DNA of 64,000 bases from Rhodobium gokarnense. Its GTDB lineage: Bacteria; Pseudomonadota; Alphaproteobacteria; Rhizobiales; Rhodobiaceae. How positions within the stretch are numbered: the first letter of the stretch is position 1; each line of letters begins with the position of its first letter. Position numbers and translations under genes: made by a program. The notes under the pieces were generated by a model that saw nothing but the letters and a program-made list of their open reading frames with translations, had not been told where the DNA came from and ran no database searches. The stretch covers positions 496,001 through 560,000 of the forward strand of contig NZ_JAOQNS010000001.1 of assembly GCF_025961475.1 (NCBI RefSeq), written 5' to 3'. Positions 37,141-47,242 of the stretch are shown piece by piece.

Positions 37141-38685
37141 TCAACTCAGCAGGTCGTCGAGGTCAAAAACCTTTCCGCCGAAACTGATCTGCTCGATACT
37201 ACTCAGGATGTCGGTTCCGAAGTGACCCTGGTGGTCGGTGATCTTGATATTGCCGCTGCTGGTCTCGGTAATCTCGTAGCGGCCTTTGCCGCCGGCATAC
37301 AGCGCTGTGTCGTTGCCTTTGCCGCCCACCAGGCGATCATCGCCGATCCCGCCGGACAGCAAATCATCGTTGTTTCCGCCGAAAAGGGCGTCCTTTCCGT
37401 TACCACCGAACAGGCGATCCTCGCCGGCACCTCCGTAGATCTTGTCGCGGCCGGCCTGGCCGGCAAGCATGTCCTTTCCCTGGGCGCCGAGCAGCAGGTC
37501 CTTGCCGGTGCCTCCAAGGACGCTGTCGCTGCCCTTGCCGCCGAACAACTCGTCCTTGCCGGCGCCGCCAAGCAAACTGTCGCTGCCTTTGCCGCCGAAG
37601 ATTTCGTCTCTTCCGCCGTTTCCGGCGAGTGTGTCATTGCCGGCTTTTCCGAAAATCGTCTGGTCGCCGGCTCCGCCGGCGAGTTTTTGGCTCCTTGCCG
37701 TGCCGTCGACCTGATCGAGGCTAAGGTCGCCGACCCACACGGTTCCGTCCGCAAAAGCTATTTTCTCTATGCCGTACAGTTCGTCGGCGCCGTCTTCCGG
37801 GACGCCGCGTTGGTCAATGATTTTGAGGTCGCCGTTACCCATTTTGACGATTTTGTAGTCGTCGCGATTGCCGGAATATTCGGCAGTATCATTCTCGCCA
37901 TAGCCACGCAGGGTGTCCCGTCCCCCGCCGCCAATGAGCGTGTTGTTATTGCCCGAGGATACTTCGAGGTGGTCGTTTCCCGCGCCGCCCTCCAGCGTGT
38001 TGTTGTTTCTGGCTCCAGCCGTCGCGTCGAAGTCATCCCAGATCTTGATAAAGTCGTCTCCGGCACCGCCGATCAATCGATTGTCACTGCCGTTCACGAC
38101 TTCGAGATGGTCATCACCGGCGCCGCCCTCCAACGTGTTGTTATTTCTGGTTCCAACAGTTGGGTCGGAGCGATCCCAGATATGGATGTAGTCGTCTCCG
38201 GCACCGCCGATCAATCGATTGTCACTGCCGTTTACGACTTCGAGGTGGTCGTCTCCCGCACCGCCCTCCAGCGTGTTGTTGCGGCTTAAAGCTCCGGTCC
38301 CACCGTAGCTATCCTCAACCTTGATAAAATCGTCTCCGGTACCGCCAATCAATCGGTTGTTGCTGCCACTAATGACTTCGAGATGGTCGTCACCCGCGCC
38401 GCCCTCCAGCGTGTTGTTATCTCTGGCCCCATCCGTCGCGTCGAAGCCGTCCCAGACCTTGACAAAATCGTCGCCGGTCCCGCCAGCCAATCGATTGTCG
38501 CTGGCATTGACGACTTCGAGATGGTCCTCTCCATTGCCGCCAACGAGCGTATCGGCCGAAGCGGTCCAAAGAAAAATGTAATCATTGCCGTCCAGGCCGA
38601 GAAGCAGGTCTCTTTGGGTCGTACCGTCAAGCGTGTCGTTTCCGGCGGTGCCGATGATCAGATTGTCGAATGAATTGCTTGCCAT
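37141..38685 (-). CDS. RTX calcium-binding secreted protein with long tandem repeats
   Basis: A 514-residue acidic RTX protein, probably exported by type I secretion and folding on calcium outside the cell. Residues 46-229 are four 46-residue units, each pairing TLEGGAGDDHLEV with NRLIGGAGDDFIKIWD, plus a partial fifth. Then comes a hinge (DYKIVKMGNGDLKIIDQRG), a block of classic nonapeptides (GGKGSDSLLGGAGKDELFGG and so on) from about 345, and a similar C-terminal module (RYEITETSSGNIKITDHQG). The C-terminus FGGKVFDLDDLLS suits a type I signal. There is no catalytic domain. The start follows gaggag. Confidence 0.85.
   Translation of the reverse strand: MASNSFDNLIIGTAGNDTLDGTTQRDLLLGLDGNDYIFLWTASADTLVGGNGEDHLEVVNASDNRLAGGTGDDFVKVWDGFDATDGARDNNTLEGGAGDDHLEVISGSNNRLIGGTGDDFIKVEDSYGGTGALSRNNTLEGGAGDDHLEVVNGSDNRLIGGAGDDYIHIWDRSDPTVGTRNNNTLEGGAGDDHLEVVNGSDNRLIGGAGDDFIKIWDDFDATAGARNNNTLEGGAGNDHLEVSSGNNNTLIGGGGRDTLRGYGENDTAEYSGNRDDYKIVKMGNGDLKIIDQRGVPEDGADELYGIEKIAFADGTVWVGDLSLDQVDGTARSQKLAGGAGDQTIFGKAGNDTLAGNGGRDEIFGGKGSDSLLGGAGKDELFGGKGSDSVLGGTGKDLLLGAQGKDMLAGQAGRDKIYGGAGEDRLFGGNGKDALFGGNNDDLLSGGIGDDRLVGGKGNDTALYAGGKGRYEITETSSGNIKITDHQGHFGTDILSSIEQISFGGKVFDLDDLLS
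37999..38550. repeat. 138-bp in-frame tandem repeats in the RTX gene
   Basis: Four consecutive 138-bp (46-codon) units encode TLxGGxGxDHLEV...NRLxGGxGDDFxKxxD. Units 3 and 4 are nearly identical at the protein level, pointing to recent duplication. A truncated fifth unit follows toward 37900. Confidence 0.85.
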
Positions 38686-38941
38686 GATGACGGGCTCCTC
38701 GTGGCGTCGATCGGTAAAATAACGATAGGTTTCGATGCGGTTTGGTTGAAATGACGCTGGGTTTGGCGCGACTCACGGTTAGCGCAAGGATATGTCGGGC
38801 CCGTTTACAGTGTATAAACACCACTCGACACGTGCTGCGGCATATCTGCGCGCGCCCGCGAAAACGTTAGCGGCCGGTCAGCGCGGTGCCGTGAATTGCC
38901 GGCCTACCTTTTTGTGCCGGCAACGCGCTAAAAATCCTGTC

Positions 38942-39463
38942 ATGGAAAAGGCGATTCGAATCATCGGCATCGATCCGGGGCTGCGGCACACCGGCTGGGG
39001 CGTCATCGAGGTGTCGGGCAACAATATCGGCTTTGTTGCCTCCGGCACGGTGCATCCGCCGATCGAGGGCACGTTGGCGGAGCGGCTGGTGGCGCTGCAT
39101 GATGCGCTTGATGCCGTCGTTGCGAAGGTGCGGCCGGACGAGGCGGCGGTGGAAGCGACCTTCGTCAACCGCGACGCCAAGGCGACCCTGAAACTCGGAC
39201 AGGCGCGCGGCATTGCGCTGCTCGTTCCCGGCCGCATGGGGCTTTCCGTTGCCGAGTACGCGCCGAATGCCATCAAGAAGGCGATCGTCGGCGCCGGCCA
39301 TGCCGACAAGGGACAGATAAGGGTGATGGTGAAGGTGCTTTTACCCAAGGCGACCTTCGACAGCGACGATGCGGCGGACGCGCTGGCGATCGCGCTCTGC
39401 CATGCGCACCATCGCGGCTCGGCGAGCGCGCGGATCGCGATGGCCGCGGGAGGCGGGCGATGA
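38942..39463 (+). CDS. ruvC: Holliday junction resolvase RuvC
   Basis: A 173-residue endonuclease that cuts Holliday junctions. The acidic catalytic residues are visible in [13 protein letters not shown] (Asp11), the Glu of AAVEATFVN and the C-terminal [19 protein letters not shown]. The start at 38942 gives the family N-terminus. The last codons overlap ruvA by four bases (ATGA). The usual upstream neighbour yebC is displaced by an insertion. Confidence 0.96.
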   Translation: MEKAIRIIGIDPGLRHTGWGVIEVSGNNIGFVASGTVHPPIEGTLAERLVALHDALDAVVAKVRPDEAAVEATFVNRDAKATLKLGQARGIALLVPGRMGLSVAEYAPNAIKKAIVGAGHADKGQIRVMVKVLLPKATFDSDDAADALAIALCHAHHRGSASARIAMAAGGGR

Positions 39464-40077
39464 TCGGCAAGCTGAAGGGCGTCGTCGACAGTTTCGGCGA
39501 CGACTACGTCATCCTCGACGTCCAGGGCGTCGGCTACGAGGTGCATTGCCCGGCACGGGTGCTGCAGAACCTGCCGGCGGCGGGCGAGGCGGCGGTGCTG
39601 TCCATCGAGACCTATGTGCGCGACGACCTGATCCGGCTCTACGGGTTTTTGTCGGACGCCGAGCGGGAATGGTTCCGGCTGTTGATGACCGTGCAGGGGG
39701 TCGGGGCCAAGGTGGCGCTCGCGGTGCTGGGCATCATGAAGCCGTCGGACCTTGCCACCGCGATCGCGCTGAAGGACGTCGCCCAGATCACCCGCGCGCC
39801 GGGGGTCGGCAAGAAGGTGGCCGAACGCATCGCGGCGGAACTTCGTGACAAGGCGCCGAGCTATGCCGACGCCGATCTCGGGCATATCCAGCTCGTCGAC
39901 GACATCGCGGAGAAACGCGCGCCGCGGCCGGTCGCCGATGCGGTCTCCGCCCTCGTCAATCTCGGCTACCAGCAGATACGGGCGAGCGCCGCCGTCAACG
40001 CGGCATCCCGCCAGGTCGGCGAGGAGGCGACGACGGAAACGCTCATCCGGCTGGCGCTGAAGGAACTGGCGACGTGA
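39460..40077 (+). CDS. ruvA: Holliday junction branch migration protein RuvA
   Basis: A 205-residue junction-binding protein. Domain I starts [20 protein letters not shown], domain II carries the helix-hairpin-helix segments ([34 protein letters not shown]), and the C-terminal domain III that contacts RuvB ends [12 protein letters not shown]. It is coupled to ruvC (ATGA) and to the following GNAT gene (GTGA). Confidence 0.96.
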   Translation: MIGKLKGVVDSFGDDYVILDVQGVGYEVHCPARVLQNLPAAGEAAVLSIETYVRDDLIRLYGFLSDAEREWFRLLMTVQGVGAKVALAVLGIMKPSDLATAIALKDVAQITRAPGVGKKVAERIAAELRDKAPSYADADLGHIQLVDDIAEKRAPRPVADAVSALVNLGYQQIRASAAVNAASRQVGEEATTETLIRLALKELAT

Positions 40078-40556
40078 CCGCGCCGGTCGACCTGATCCCG
40101 GAATCCGATGCCGACTGGATCGCCGACTTCCTGACCAAATATTGGGGCGCCCCGACCATCGTCGCTCGCGGCGAGGTGATCGAGGCCGCCAGCTTGTCTG
40201 GTTTTCGCGCCGTCGACCGGGACGGCACGCTGAAGGGTTTTGCTAGCTACCGGATCGAAGACGATGCACTCCAGATCGTCACCCTCGACAGTTTTTTCGA
40301 GGGCGGCGGTACGGGGCAGGCGCTGGTCGCGCGGGTGCTCTTCGAGGCGCGGGAAAAGGGCTGCTCAAAGGTCTGGCTGGTGACCACCAATGACAATCTC
40401 CATGCTTTGCGGTTTTATCAGCGGCGGGGATTCCGGATCGTCGCCGTCTATCCGGGCGCGATGGATGCGGCGCGCAAGCTGAAGCCTGAGATCCCCGCGA
40501 TCGGGGCGAACGGCATCCCGATCCGCGACGAAATCGAGTTGGAAATGTGTCTATGA
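40074..40556 (+). CDS. GNAT acetyltransferase embedded in the ruv operon
   Basis: A 160-residue single-domain GNAT enzyme. The acetyl-CoA loop is [19 protein letters not shown], and the C-terminal half has [20 protein letters not shown], the usual motif B pattern. It starts at a GTG overlapping the ruvA stop and ends overlapping the ruvB ATG, so it is translated as part of ruvC-ruvA-GNAT-ruvB. In most alphaproteobacteria ruvA and ruvB are adjacent. Substrate unknown; base composition matches its neighbours. Confidence 0.9.
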   Translation: MTAPVDLIPESDADWIADFLTKYWGAPTIVARGEVIEAASLSGFRAVDRDGTLKGFASYRIEDDALQIVTLDSFFEGGGTGQALVARVLFEAREKGCSKVWLVTTNDNLHALRFYQRRGFRIVAVYPGAMDAARKLKPEIPAIGANGIPIRDEIELEMCL

Positions 40557-41587
40557 GCGATGACCGGATGATCTCGGCCGAGGTGCGCGAGGAGGACGAG
40601 GACCGGACCCTGCGCCCGCAGCAGCTCGACGATTTCGTCGGCCAGGCCCAGGCGCGCTCCAACCTCAAGGTCTTCATCGAGGCGGCGCGGCGGCGCGGCG
40701 AGGCCCTCGATCACGTGCTCTTCGTCGGCCCGCCGGGGCTCGGCAAGACGACGCTCGCCCAGATCGTCTCGCGCGAGCTCGGCGTCAATTTCCGCGCCAC
40801 CTCCGGTCCGGTGATCGCCAAGGCCGGGGACCTCGCGGCGCTGCTCACGAACATGGAAGAGCGGGACGTCCTCTTTATTGATGAAATCCACCGGCTCAAT
40901 CCGGCGGTCGAAGAAATCCTCTATCCGGCGATGGAGGATTTTCAGCTCGATCTGATCATCGGCGAGGGGCCGGCGGCGCGGTCGGTGCGCATCGATCTGG
41001 CGAAGTTCACCCTGGTCGGGGCGACGACACGGCTCGGCCTTCTGACGACGCCGCTGCGCGACCGCTTCGGCATTCCGGTGCGGCTCGACTTCTATTCGGT
41101 GGAAGAGCTGGAACTGATCGTGAAACGCGGCGCGCGGATCATGGCGACCGGCATCACCGAGGAGGGCGCCAACGAGATCGCAAGAAGAGCGCGCGGCACG
41201 CCGCGCATCGCCGGCCGGCTCCTGCGCCGGGTCTGCGACTTCGCCACCGTCGCCGGCGTCGATGCCATCGACCGGGCGGCGGCCGACAGGGCGCTCCGGC
41301 AGCTTGAGGTCGACGCGGCCGGGCTCGATTCCCTCGATCGGCGCTACCTCACGACCATCGCCATGAGCTTCGGCGGCGGACCGGTCGGCATCGAGACGAT
41401 TGCCGCGGCGCTGTCGGAGCCGCGCGATGCCATCGAGGAAATCGTCGAGCCGTTCCTGATCCAGAAGGGTTTCGTCCAGCGCACCCCCCGCGGGCGCATC
41501 CTCACCCCGCACGCCTTCAAGCATCTCGGCCTTGCGGCGCCCCCGCCGATCGCCGCGCAGATGGGACTTTTCACGGAAGACGAGTAG
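40553..41587 (+). CDS. ruvB: Holliday junction helicase motor RuvB
   Basis: The AAA+ motor of the RuvAB complex, 344 residues. It contains [20 protein letters not shown], Walker [13 protein letters not shown], Walker [16 protein letters not shown], the arginine-finger/sensor region [18 protein letters not shown] and the C-terminal winged helix with [16 protein letters not shown] use the ATG at 40553, which overlaps the GNAT stop; a GTG two codons earlier is in frame. Confidence 0.97.
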   Translation: MSDDRMISAEVREEDEDRTLRPQQLDDFVGQAQARSNLKVFIEAARRRGEALDHVLFVGPPGLGKTTLAQIVSRELGVNFRATSGPVIAKAGDLAALLTNMEERDVLFIDEIHRLNPAVEEILYPAMEDFQLDLIIGEGPAARSVRIDLAKFTLVGATTRLGLLTTPLRDRFGIPVRLDFYSVEELELIVKRGARIMATGITEEGANEIARRARGTPRIAGRLLRRVCDFATVAGVDAIDRAAADRALRQLEVDAAGLDSLDRRYLTTIAMSFGGGPVGIETIAAALSEPRDAIEEIVEPFLIQKGFVQRTPRGRILTPHAFKHLGLAAPPPIAAQMGLFTEDE

Positions 41588-41654
41588 GCTTTTCGGTCCT
41601 TGCTGGAAGCAACCTTTCCGCGAGGCTGGCGTTTCTTCCCCGTCCTCAGGCAGA

Positions 41655-42062
41655 ATGGGCTGCCGGCACGATACGAGGCGAGGACACCAAGACCTGACCG
41701 ATTTCGATGCGCGGCTTGCCGCAGTGCCGGTCCTGGCGCAGCGGCCGGACCGCATAGACGCCCGCACCTACAATCTGTGGCGCCGCGCCCGCGGCCGCTG
41801 GGGCACGCCGCTGCGACTGCACTTTGCGGACCTGAAGGAAATGGAGCTGGTGCTTGCGGATAGCTACTGGGTCTGCGTCGATGCCAGCAAGAACGACGTG
41901 CCGGTGATCGCCTGGGTCGAGCTTGAAGACGAAAACCGCAGCGCCCTCCACACCGACGTTGCCTGCAAGCTCAACTACTATCACTTCGCCGCCTCGGCGC
42001 TGCGCGGACGGTGTTTGAGGCTGATGGAGGAAGCGCTCGGCGCGCGGCTGCGCGGGCGGTAA
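41655..42062 (+). CDS. hypothetical protein downstream of ruvB
   Basis: A 135-residue protein of no recognised family. The conserved-looking core is YNLWRRARGRWGTPLRLHFA and SYWVCVDASKNDVPVIAWVE, followed by CKLNYYHFAASALRGRCLRL. Composition is globular, alpha/beta, without membrane segments. The start is uncertain: the ATG at 41655 is the best placed, 67 bp after ruvB, but its ribosome site is poor. It may be the last gene of the ruv operon. Confidence 0.7.
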   Translation: MGCRHDTRRGHQDLTDFDARLAAVPVLAQRPDRIDARTYNLWRRARGRWGTPLRLHFADLKEMELVLADSYWVCVDASKNDVPVIAWVELEDENRSALHTDVACKLNYYHFAASALRGRCLRLMEEALGARLRGR

Positions 42063-42295
42063 GGTGTTGCCGGCGTCGTCGCCGGCTCGATGATTTATGA
42101 ATACTATGGTTTCCGACAGAGAATACTACTATATTATTGTTCGTGATTCCATATTATACATTGAATTCTTACAATTTTAATTGCTTTCGAAGGTTTGCTT
42201 AACCAGTCATTTACGCCTTTCTCGTGAAACTCGCGCCCGGGCACAACCGTCCAGCAACAATCAGAATGGGCTGGCCGCGAGCGAGGAGTCAGGTC

Positions 42296-42907
42296 TTGAA
42301 GCGCAACGACAAGGTGCATCTCTCAGGCGTGGAGAGAACCTTCCCGGAGAACGACATCATCGTGTCGAAGACCGACCTGAAGGGCAACCTGACCTACGCC
42401 AACAAGATATTCATCGATATTTCCGGCTACACGGAAAAGGAACTCATCGGCCAGCCGCACTCGATCCTGCGCAATCCGCAGATGCCGCGGGTGATGTTCA
42501 AGGTGCTGTGGTGCATGCTGCAGTCGGGCAGCGAGATCTTCGCCTATGTGGTGAACCGCTGCAAGAACGGCGACCACTACTGGGTCTATGCCCATGCCAC
42601 GCCGAGCTTCGACATGAAGGGCAACATCATCGGCTACCACTCCAACCGGCGGGTGCCGGACCGGCGCATCCTGGAAGAGCACATCATCCCGCTCTACGCC
42701 AAGCTGCGCGAAGAGGAGCACCGGCACGCCTCGGCCAAGGACGGCCTGACGGCGTCGACCAAGATGCTGGAATCCATGCTCGACGACCTCGGCATGGACT
42801 ATGACGAATTTATCGCAACCGTCGGCAAGGAGCGGCACGGGTCCCGGCCGTCGGGACGCCGGCGCCAGGGCTATGACAAGGAAACGGAACGGTGCGTGTG
42901 GGCATGA
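42296..42907 (+). CDS. Aer-like PAS sensor protein
   Basis: A 203-residue protein whose first 130 residues are a PAS domain of the Aer type: [40 protein letters not shown] and [18 protein letters not shown] closely follow the Escherichia coli Aer PAS, which binds FAD and senses redox. No membrane segment. The start is taken as a TTG at 42296 preceded by gaggag; in-frame GTG (42224) and ATG (42266) starts exist. The stop overlaps the following chemoreceptor gene. The upstream gap (42063-42295) is AT-rich and likely holds the promoter. Confidence 0.85.
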   Translation: MKRNDKVHLSGVERTFPENDIIVSKTDLKGNLTYANKIFIDISGYTEKELIGQPHSILRNPQMPRVMFKVLWCMLQSGSEIFAYVVNRCKNGDHYWVYAHATPSFDMKGNIIGYHSNRRVPDRRILEEHIIPLYAKLREEEHRHASAKDGLTASTKMLESMLDDLGMDYDEFIATVGKERHGSRPSGRRRQGYDKETERCVWA

Positions 42908-44052
42908 GAAAATCTTCCCTGAGACGAGCGACGGAAGTCTGCAAGGCGGTCGCCAATGGCGACTTCGAGGCCCGGATCCTGAACATCACGGAAAAGGGCG
43001 ACATGGGAGAGCTGATGCACGCCATCAATCTCCTCATCGACCGGACCGACGCTTATTTGCGCGAGTCCAAGGCCTGCCTCGACTACGTCAACAAGAACCA
43101 GCACTTCCGCCTGATCGCGGAGCGCGGCATGGTCGGCGCCTTCGCCGGGGCGGCGCGCAGCATCAACACGGCGATGGCCGGCATCAAGCAGCGCCACGAC
43201 TCGTTCTGCGATCTCGCCGGCAAGTTCGAGACCCAGCTCCAGGGCATCGTCCAGTCGGTCTCGGCAGCGGTCGAGGATCTGAACGGTGCGGCGGCGAACG
43301 TTACCGATTCGGCCAACAGCGCCAATCAGCAGTCGCTGACCGCGGCGGCCGGCGCCGAGCAGGCCTCGGCCAATATGCAGAACGTCGCTGCCTCCACGGA
43401 ACAACTGACCAGCTCGATCACCGAGATCAACCGGCAGATGGTGCTGTCGGCTGAGGTCGCCAACGGCGCGGTCGCCAAGTCGGCGGCGATGGACGCGGAA
43501 ATCCGCGGCCTGTCGGGCGCCTCCCAGACCATCGGCGAGGTGGTCAGCCTGATCAACGACATCGCCGCGCAGACCAACCTCCTTGCCCTCAACGCCACCA
43601 TCGAGGCGGCGCGGGCCGGCGAGGCAGGCAGGGGCTTTGCCATCGTTGCCCAGGAGGTCAAGGCGCTGGCCGGCCAGACGGCGACCGCGACTGAGGAGAT
43701 CTCGGTGCAGGTCAACAGCCTGCAGGCCGCGACCACCCAGGCCGTGAAGGCCAACGAGGAAATCAATTCGGCCATCAACAAGGTCAGCGAGACCTCCACG
43801 GCGGTGGCCTCCGCGGTCGAGGAGCAGAGCGCGGCGACCGGCGAGATCAGCCACAACATCGCCGAGGCGGCGAGCGGAACGCGGGATGTGACGACGAGTA
43901 TCACCAACGTCCAGGAGGTGGCCCAAGTCACTGCACAGGCAGCGGAAAAGGTGATGACGTCGGCCCGCCAGCTCGCCGATCAGCAGAAGTCGCTGGACGA
44001 TCTGCGCGGCGAAATGGGCGAATTCCTCGCCGTCGTCACAAAGGTGGGGTAA
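42904..44052 (+). CDS. soluble methyl-accepting chemotaxis signalling protein
   Basis: A 382-residue chemoreceptor without transmembrane helices. An N-terminal HAMP-like section ([40 protein letters not shown]) is followed by the signalling hairpin, whose tip reads [20 protein letters not shown] and then [20 protein letters not shown]. No terminal CheR/CheB pentapeptide is present. The ATG overlaps the PAS gene stop (ATGA), so the pair probably forms a two-chain Aer-like receptor. No other che genes are in the window. Confidence 0.9.
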   Translation: MRKSSLRRATEVCKAVANGDFEARILNITEKGDMGELMHAINLLIDRTDAYLRESKACLDYVNKNQHFRLIAERGMVGAFAGAARSINTAMAGIKQRHDSFCDLAGKFETQLQGIVQSVSAAVEDLNGAAANVTDSANSANQQSLTAAAGAEQASANMQNVAASTEQLTSSITEINRQMVLSAEVANGAVAKSAAMDAEIRGLSGASQTIGEVVSLINDIAAQTNLLALNATIEAARAGEAGRGFAIVAQEVKALAGQTATATEEISVQVNSLQAATTQAVKANEEINSAINKVSETSTAVASAVEEQSAATGEISHNIAEAASGTRDVTTSITNVQEVAQVTAQAAEKVMTSARQLADQQKSLDDLRGEMGEFLAVVTKVG

Positions 44053-44125
44053 AGGGGAGGGCGGTTGGCTTCTTTCGAGCCGCCGACCGCCGTTCACAAA
44101 CCCTCGACCTTCGACGACCTTTCAC

Positions 44126-44572
44126 ATGGATGACATTGCGCTTGCCGGCCGCATCGAGGCCGGCCATCACCTTTTGCAGGTCCGCGTCTACTACGAGGAC
44201 ACGGACTTTTCCGGCATCGTCTATCACGCCAACTACCTGAAATTCCTGGAGCGCGGGCGGACCGATTTCCTGCGCCTTTGCGGTATTCACCACAACGAGC
44301 TTGCCGCCGGCCACGGCGGTGAGGCGCTGCATTTCGTTGTCCGGCACATGGAGATCGATTTCCATGCCTCGGCCCGGATCGACGACGTCCTGACCGTGGA
44401 GACGCGATTCCGCGAATTGCGGGGCGCGCGGATGGTTCTGGACCAGGTGGTGCGCCGCGGGGAGACGGTCCTGATCGGCGCGGCGGTCACCGCCGCCGTC
44501 ATCAATGCCGCCGGCCGGCCGCGCCGCCTGCCGCCGCAAATGCGCGAAAAACTGGGCGTCGTCGCGGGCTGA
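44126..44572 (+). CDS. ybgC: Tol-Pal-associated acyl-CoA thioesterase YbgC
   Basis: A 148-residue hotdog-fold thioesterase. The active-site region VYYEDTDFSGIVYHANYLKF (Asp in YEDTD) is diagnostic; RTDFLRLCGIHHNEL and a C-terminal basic tail follow. YbgC precedes tolQ in most proteobacteria; its substrate may be CoA intermediates of phospholipid metabolism. Confidence 0.94.
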   Translation: MDDIALAGRIEAGHHLLQVRVYYEDTDFSGIVYHANYLKFLERGRTDFLRLCGIHHNELAAGHGGEALHFVVRHMEIDFHASARIDDVLTVETRFRELRGARMVLDQVVRRGETVLIGAAVTAAVINAAGRPRRLPPQMREKLGVVAG

Positions 44573-44614
44573 CCGGTGCGCGTCGGCGCGGAAACTTTTC
44601 CGGCTCCACTTTCG

Positions 44615-44630
44615 TTAATGCTCTATTAAC
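44615..44630. promoter_or_regulatory. CtrA-box-like site upstream of tolQ
   Basis: TTAA-TGCTCTA-TTAAC matches the CtrA consensus TTAA-N7-TTAAC exactly. It lies about 185 bp before the tolQ start in the 240-bp gap after ybgC. It suggests cell-cycle control of tolQRAB-pal. Binding is inferred only. Confidence 0.6.
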
Positions 44631-44812
44631 CTTGCCGAAGTCTTGCTGGTGCGGGGCATAAGCGGGTAGACCTTGCGAGCGGCAAACGTTCCAAGTTTTG
44701 ACATGTTTGGCGATCAGACAGGCGAATACGCGGCCGGTGACGGTTTTGCGCGGAAGTCTCGTCTGGTGACGCCGGGCGACCACTATCGAGACGGACAAGA
44801 GGTCTTTTTTAC

Positions 44813-45526
<714 letters not shown>

Positions 45527-45644
45527 GCGCCGTCCGCGCCGCCGGCCGCCAAGAGCACCTGTCATTTTCGTGGGGACTAACGATGACCGATTGCAGATCC
45601 CTCTACGTGCGCCCGCCGGCCCCTGCCGGGGCTGAGGCATAGGC

Positions 45645-46097
45645 ATGGGTGCCGGGGTCAAGCCCGCCTACAAGGGCGGTCGCAGGCGCGGGCGCCGGAA
45701 GGTGCACCATGCGCCGATGAGCGAGATCAACGTGACGCCGTTCGTCGACGTCATGCTGGTGCTTTTGATCATCTTCATGGTGGCGGCGCCGCTCCTTACC
45801 GTGGGCGTTCCCATCGACCTGCCGGAGACCCGCGCCAAGCCGATGGAGGGCGACACCGAGCCGATCACCATCTCGATCCGCAACTCCGGCCAGGTCTTCA
45901 TCCAGGACACCGAGATCGATCCGGACGAGATCGTCGCCAAGCTGCAGGCGATCGCCAAGACCGGTTACGACGAGCGCATCTATGTGCGCGGCGACCGGGA
46001 CGCGGACTACGGCGTCATCATGCAGATCATGGGGCGCATCAGCGCCGCCGGCTACAAGCGGATCGGGCTGGTGACGCTGGAGGAACAGGGAGGCTGA
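45645..46097 (+). CDS. tolR: Tol-Pal system protein TolR
   Basis: A 150-residue partner of TolQ. The membrane helix VTPFVDVMLVLLIIFMVAAP contains the proton-carrying Asp of FVDVMLVLL. The periplasmic domain ends MGRISAAGYKRIGLVTLEEQ. The basic start (KPAYKGGRRRGRRKVHH) is cytoplasmic. It is followed by tolA after 4 bp. Confidence 0.96.
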   Translation: MGAGVKPAYKGGRRRGRRKVHHAPMSEINVTPFVDVMLVLLIIFMVAAPLLTVGVPIDLPETRAKPMEGDTEPITISIRNSGQVFIQDTEIDPDEIVAKLQAIAKTGYDERIYVRGDRDADYGVIMQIMGRISAAGYKRIGLVTLEEQGG

Positions 46098-46101
46098 TCA
46101 C

Positions 46102-47058
46102 GTGCGTGTCGGGCTCGTCACCTCGGCAGTCGTCCATGTCGGCCTGATCCTGTGGGGCACGCTCGCCCTGCCGGATGCGACGCCGTTCGAGGTAACGGCC
46201 GTGGAATCGCTGCCCGTCGACCTGGTGCCGATCTCCGAACTGACGGACCTGCAGCGCGGCGACCGGACCGCCAAGGAAATCCGCGAGGTGCCCTCGGAGG
46301 CCGAGGTCGAACCGACGCCGGAGCCTGAACCGGAACCACAGCCCGAGCCGCCCGGCGTCCAGCCGACGCCGCAACCGACACCGCCGACGCCGGAGCCGAC
46401 CCCGCAGCAGGCAACGCCGGAGCCGGCCGCACCGGAACCGGCGCCCGAGCCGGAGCCTGCGCCGCCCGAACCGGAACCCGAGCCCGCGCAGGAGAGTGCG
46501 CCGGAGCCCGAACCCGTGCCGGAGCCCGAGCCGCAGCCGCAGGAGCAGGCCGAAGCGCCGTCGGAGATCCCGGACACCGTGCGGCCGCGCTCCAAGCCGA
46601 CGCCGCCGAAGCGGACAGAGACCGCGCAGAACAAGGACAAGCGGAACGACCAGGTGGCGGCCCTTCTCAACAAGGTCCAGCCGGCCGGCGGCGGCTCGCA
46701 GCGCAACAACCAGCCGGCCTCGCTCGGCGCCCGGCGCGGCAACGACAATGCTCGCATGACGCAATCGGAGCTCGATTCGCTGCGCGGCCAGATCGGCCGC
46801 TGCTGGAGCCCGCCGATCGGCGCGGCCGAGGCCGAGGGGCTGCTGGTCAAGGTGAAGATGCAACTGAACCGGGACGGCACGGTCGCGGCGCCGCCCAAGG
46901 TGGTCAATTCCGGGTCGAGCCCGTTCTTCCGGGCCGCTGCCAGTGCGGCGACGCGCGCGGTCCTGCGCTGCCAGCCCTACCAGTTGCCGGCCGACAAATA
47001 CGATGCCTGGGAAGAGGTCATCGTCAATTTCGATCCGCGCGAGATGCTCGGCGGGTGA
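46102..47058 (+). CDS. tolA: Tol-Pal system protein TolA
   Basis: A 318-residue TolA. The N-terminal anchor is [20 protein letters not shown]. The central domain (about 70-165) is a proline/glutamate-rich run ([32 protein letters not shown]) instead of the alanine/lysine helix of enteric TolA. The C-terminal domain ([20 protein letters not shown]-like, to FDPREMLGG) reaches Pal at the outer membrane. Starts with GTG at 46102, 4 bp after tolR. The polyproline stretch may depend on EF-P. Confidence 0.9.
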   Translation: MRVGLVTSAVVHVGLILWGTLALPDATPFEVTAVESLPVDLVPISELTDLQRGDRTAKEIREVPSEAEVEPTPEPEPEPQPEPPGVQPTPQPTPPTPEPTPQQATPEPAAPEPAPEPEPAPPEPEPEPAQESAPEPEPVPEPEPQPQEQAEAPSEIPDTVRPRSKPTPPKRTETAQNKDKRNDQVAALLNKVQPAGGGSQRNNQPASLGARRGNDNARMTQSELDSLRGQIGRCWSPPIGAAEAEGLLVKVKMQLNRDGTVAAPPKVVNSGSSPFFRAAASAATRAVLRCQPYQLPADKYDAWEEVIVNFDPREMLGG

Positions 47059-47242
47059 GTTCCGGCGGCAAGGCACGATCCGCAGCGACGGCGGCCATCG
47101 TTTCGTCATGGGGATCGGCCAACTGTGCGCTGGAAAGTTGTCACGCGATAAGGCAGAAGCGTTGACGAGACGGAACACGAAGGGGAACCACGGGATGGTC
47201 GATATCGTTGTGTCGCGGACCAAACGGGGCTGGGAGCAGACA

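Noticed and set aside
37999-38550. CRISPR-like array suggested by regular repeats
   Set aside because: The 138-bp periodicity is in frame, encodes RTX units, and has no short repeat/spacer structure.
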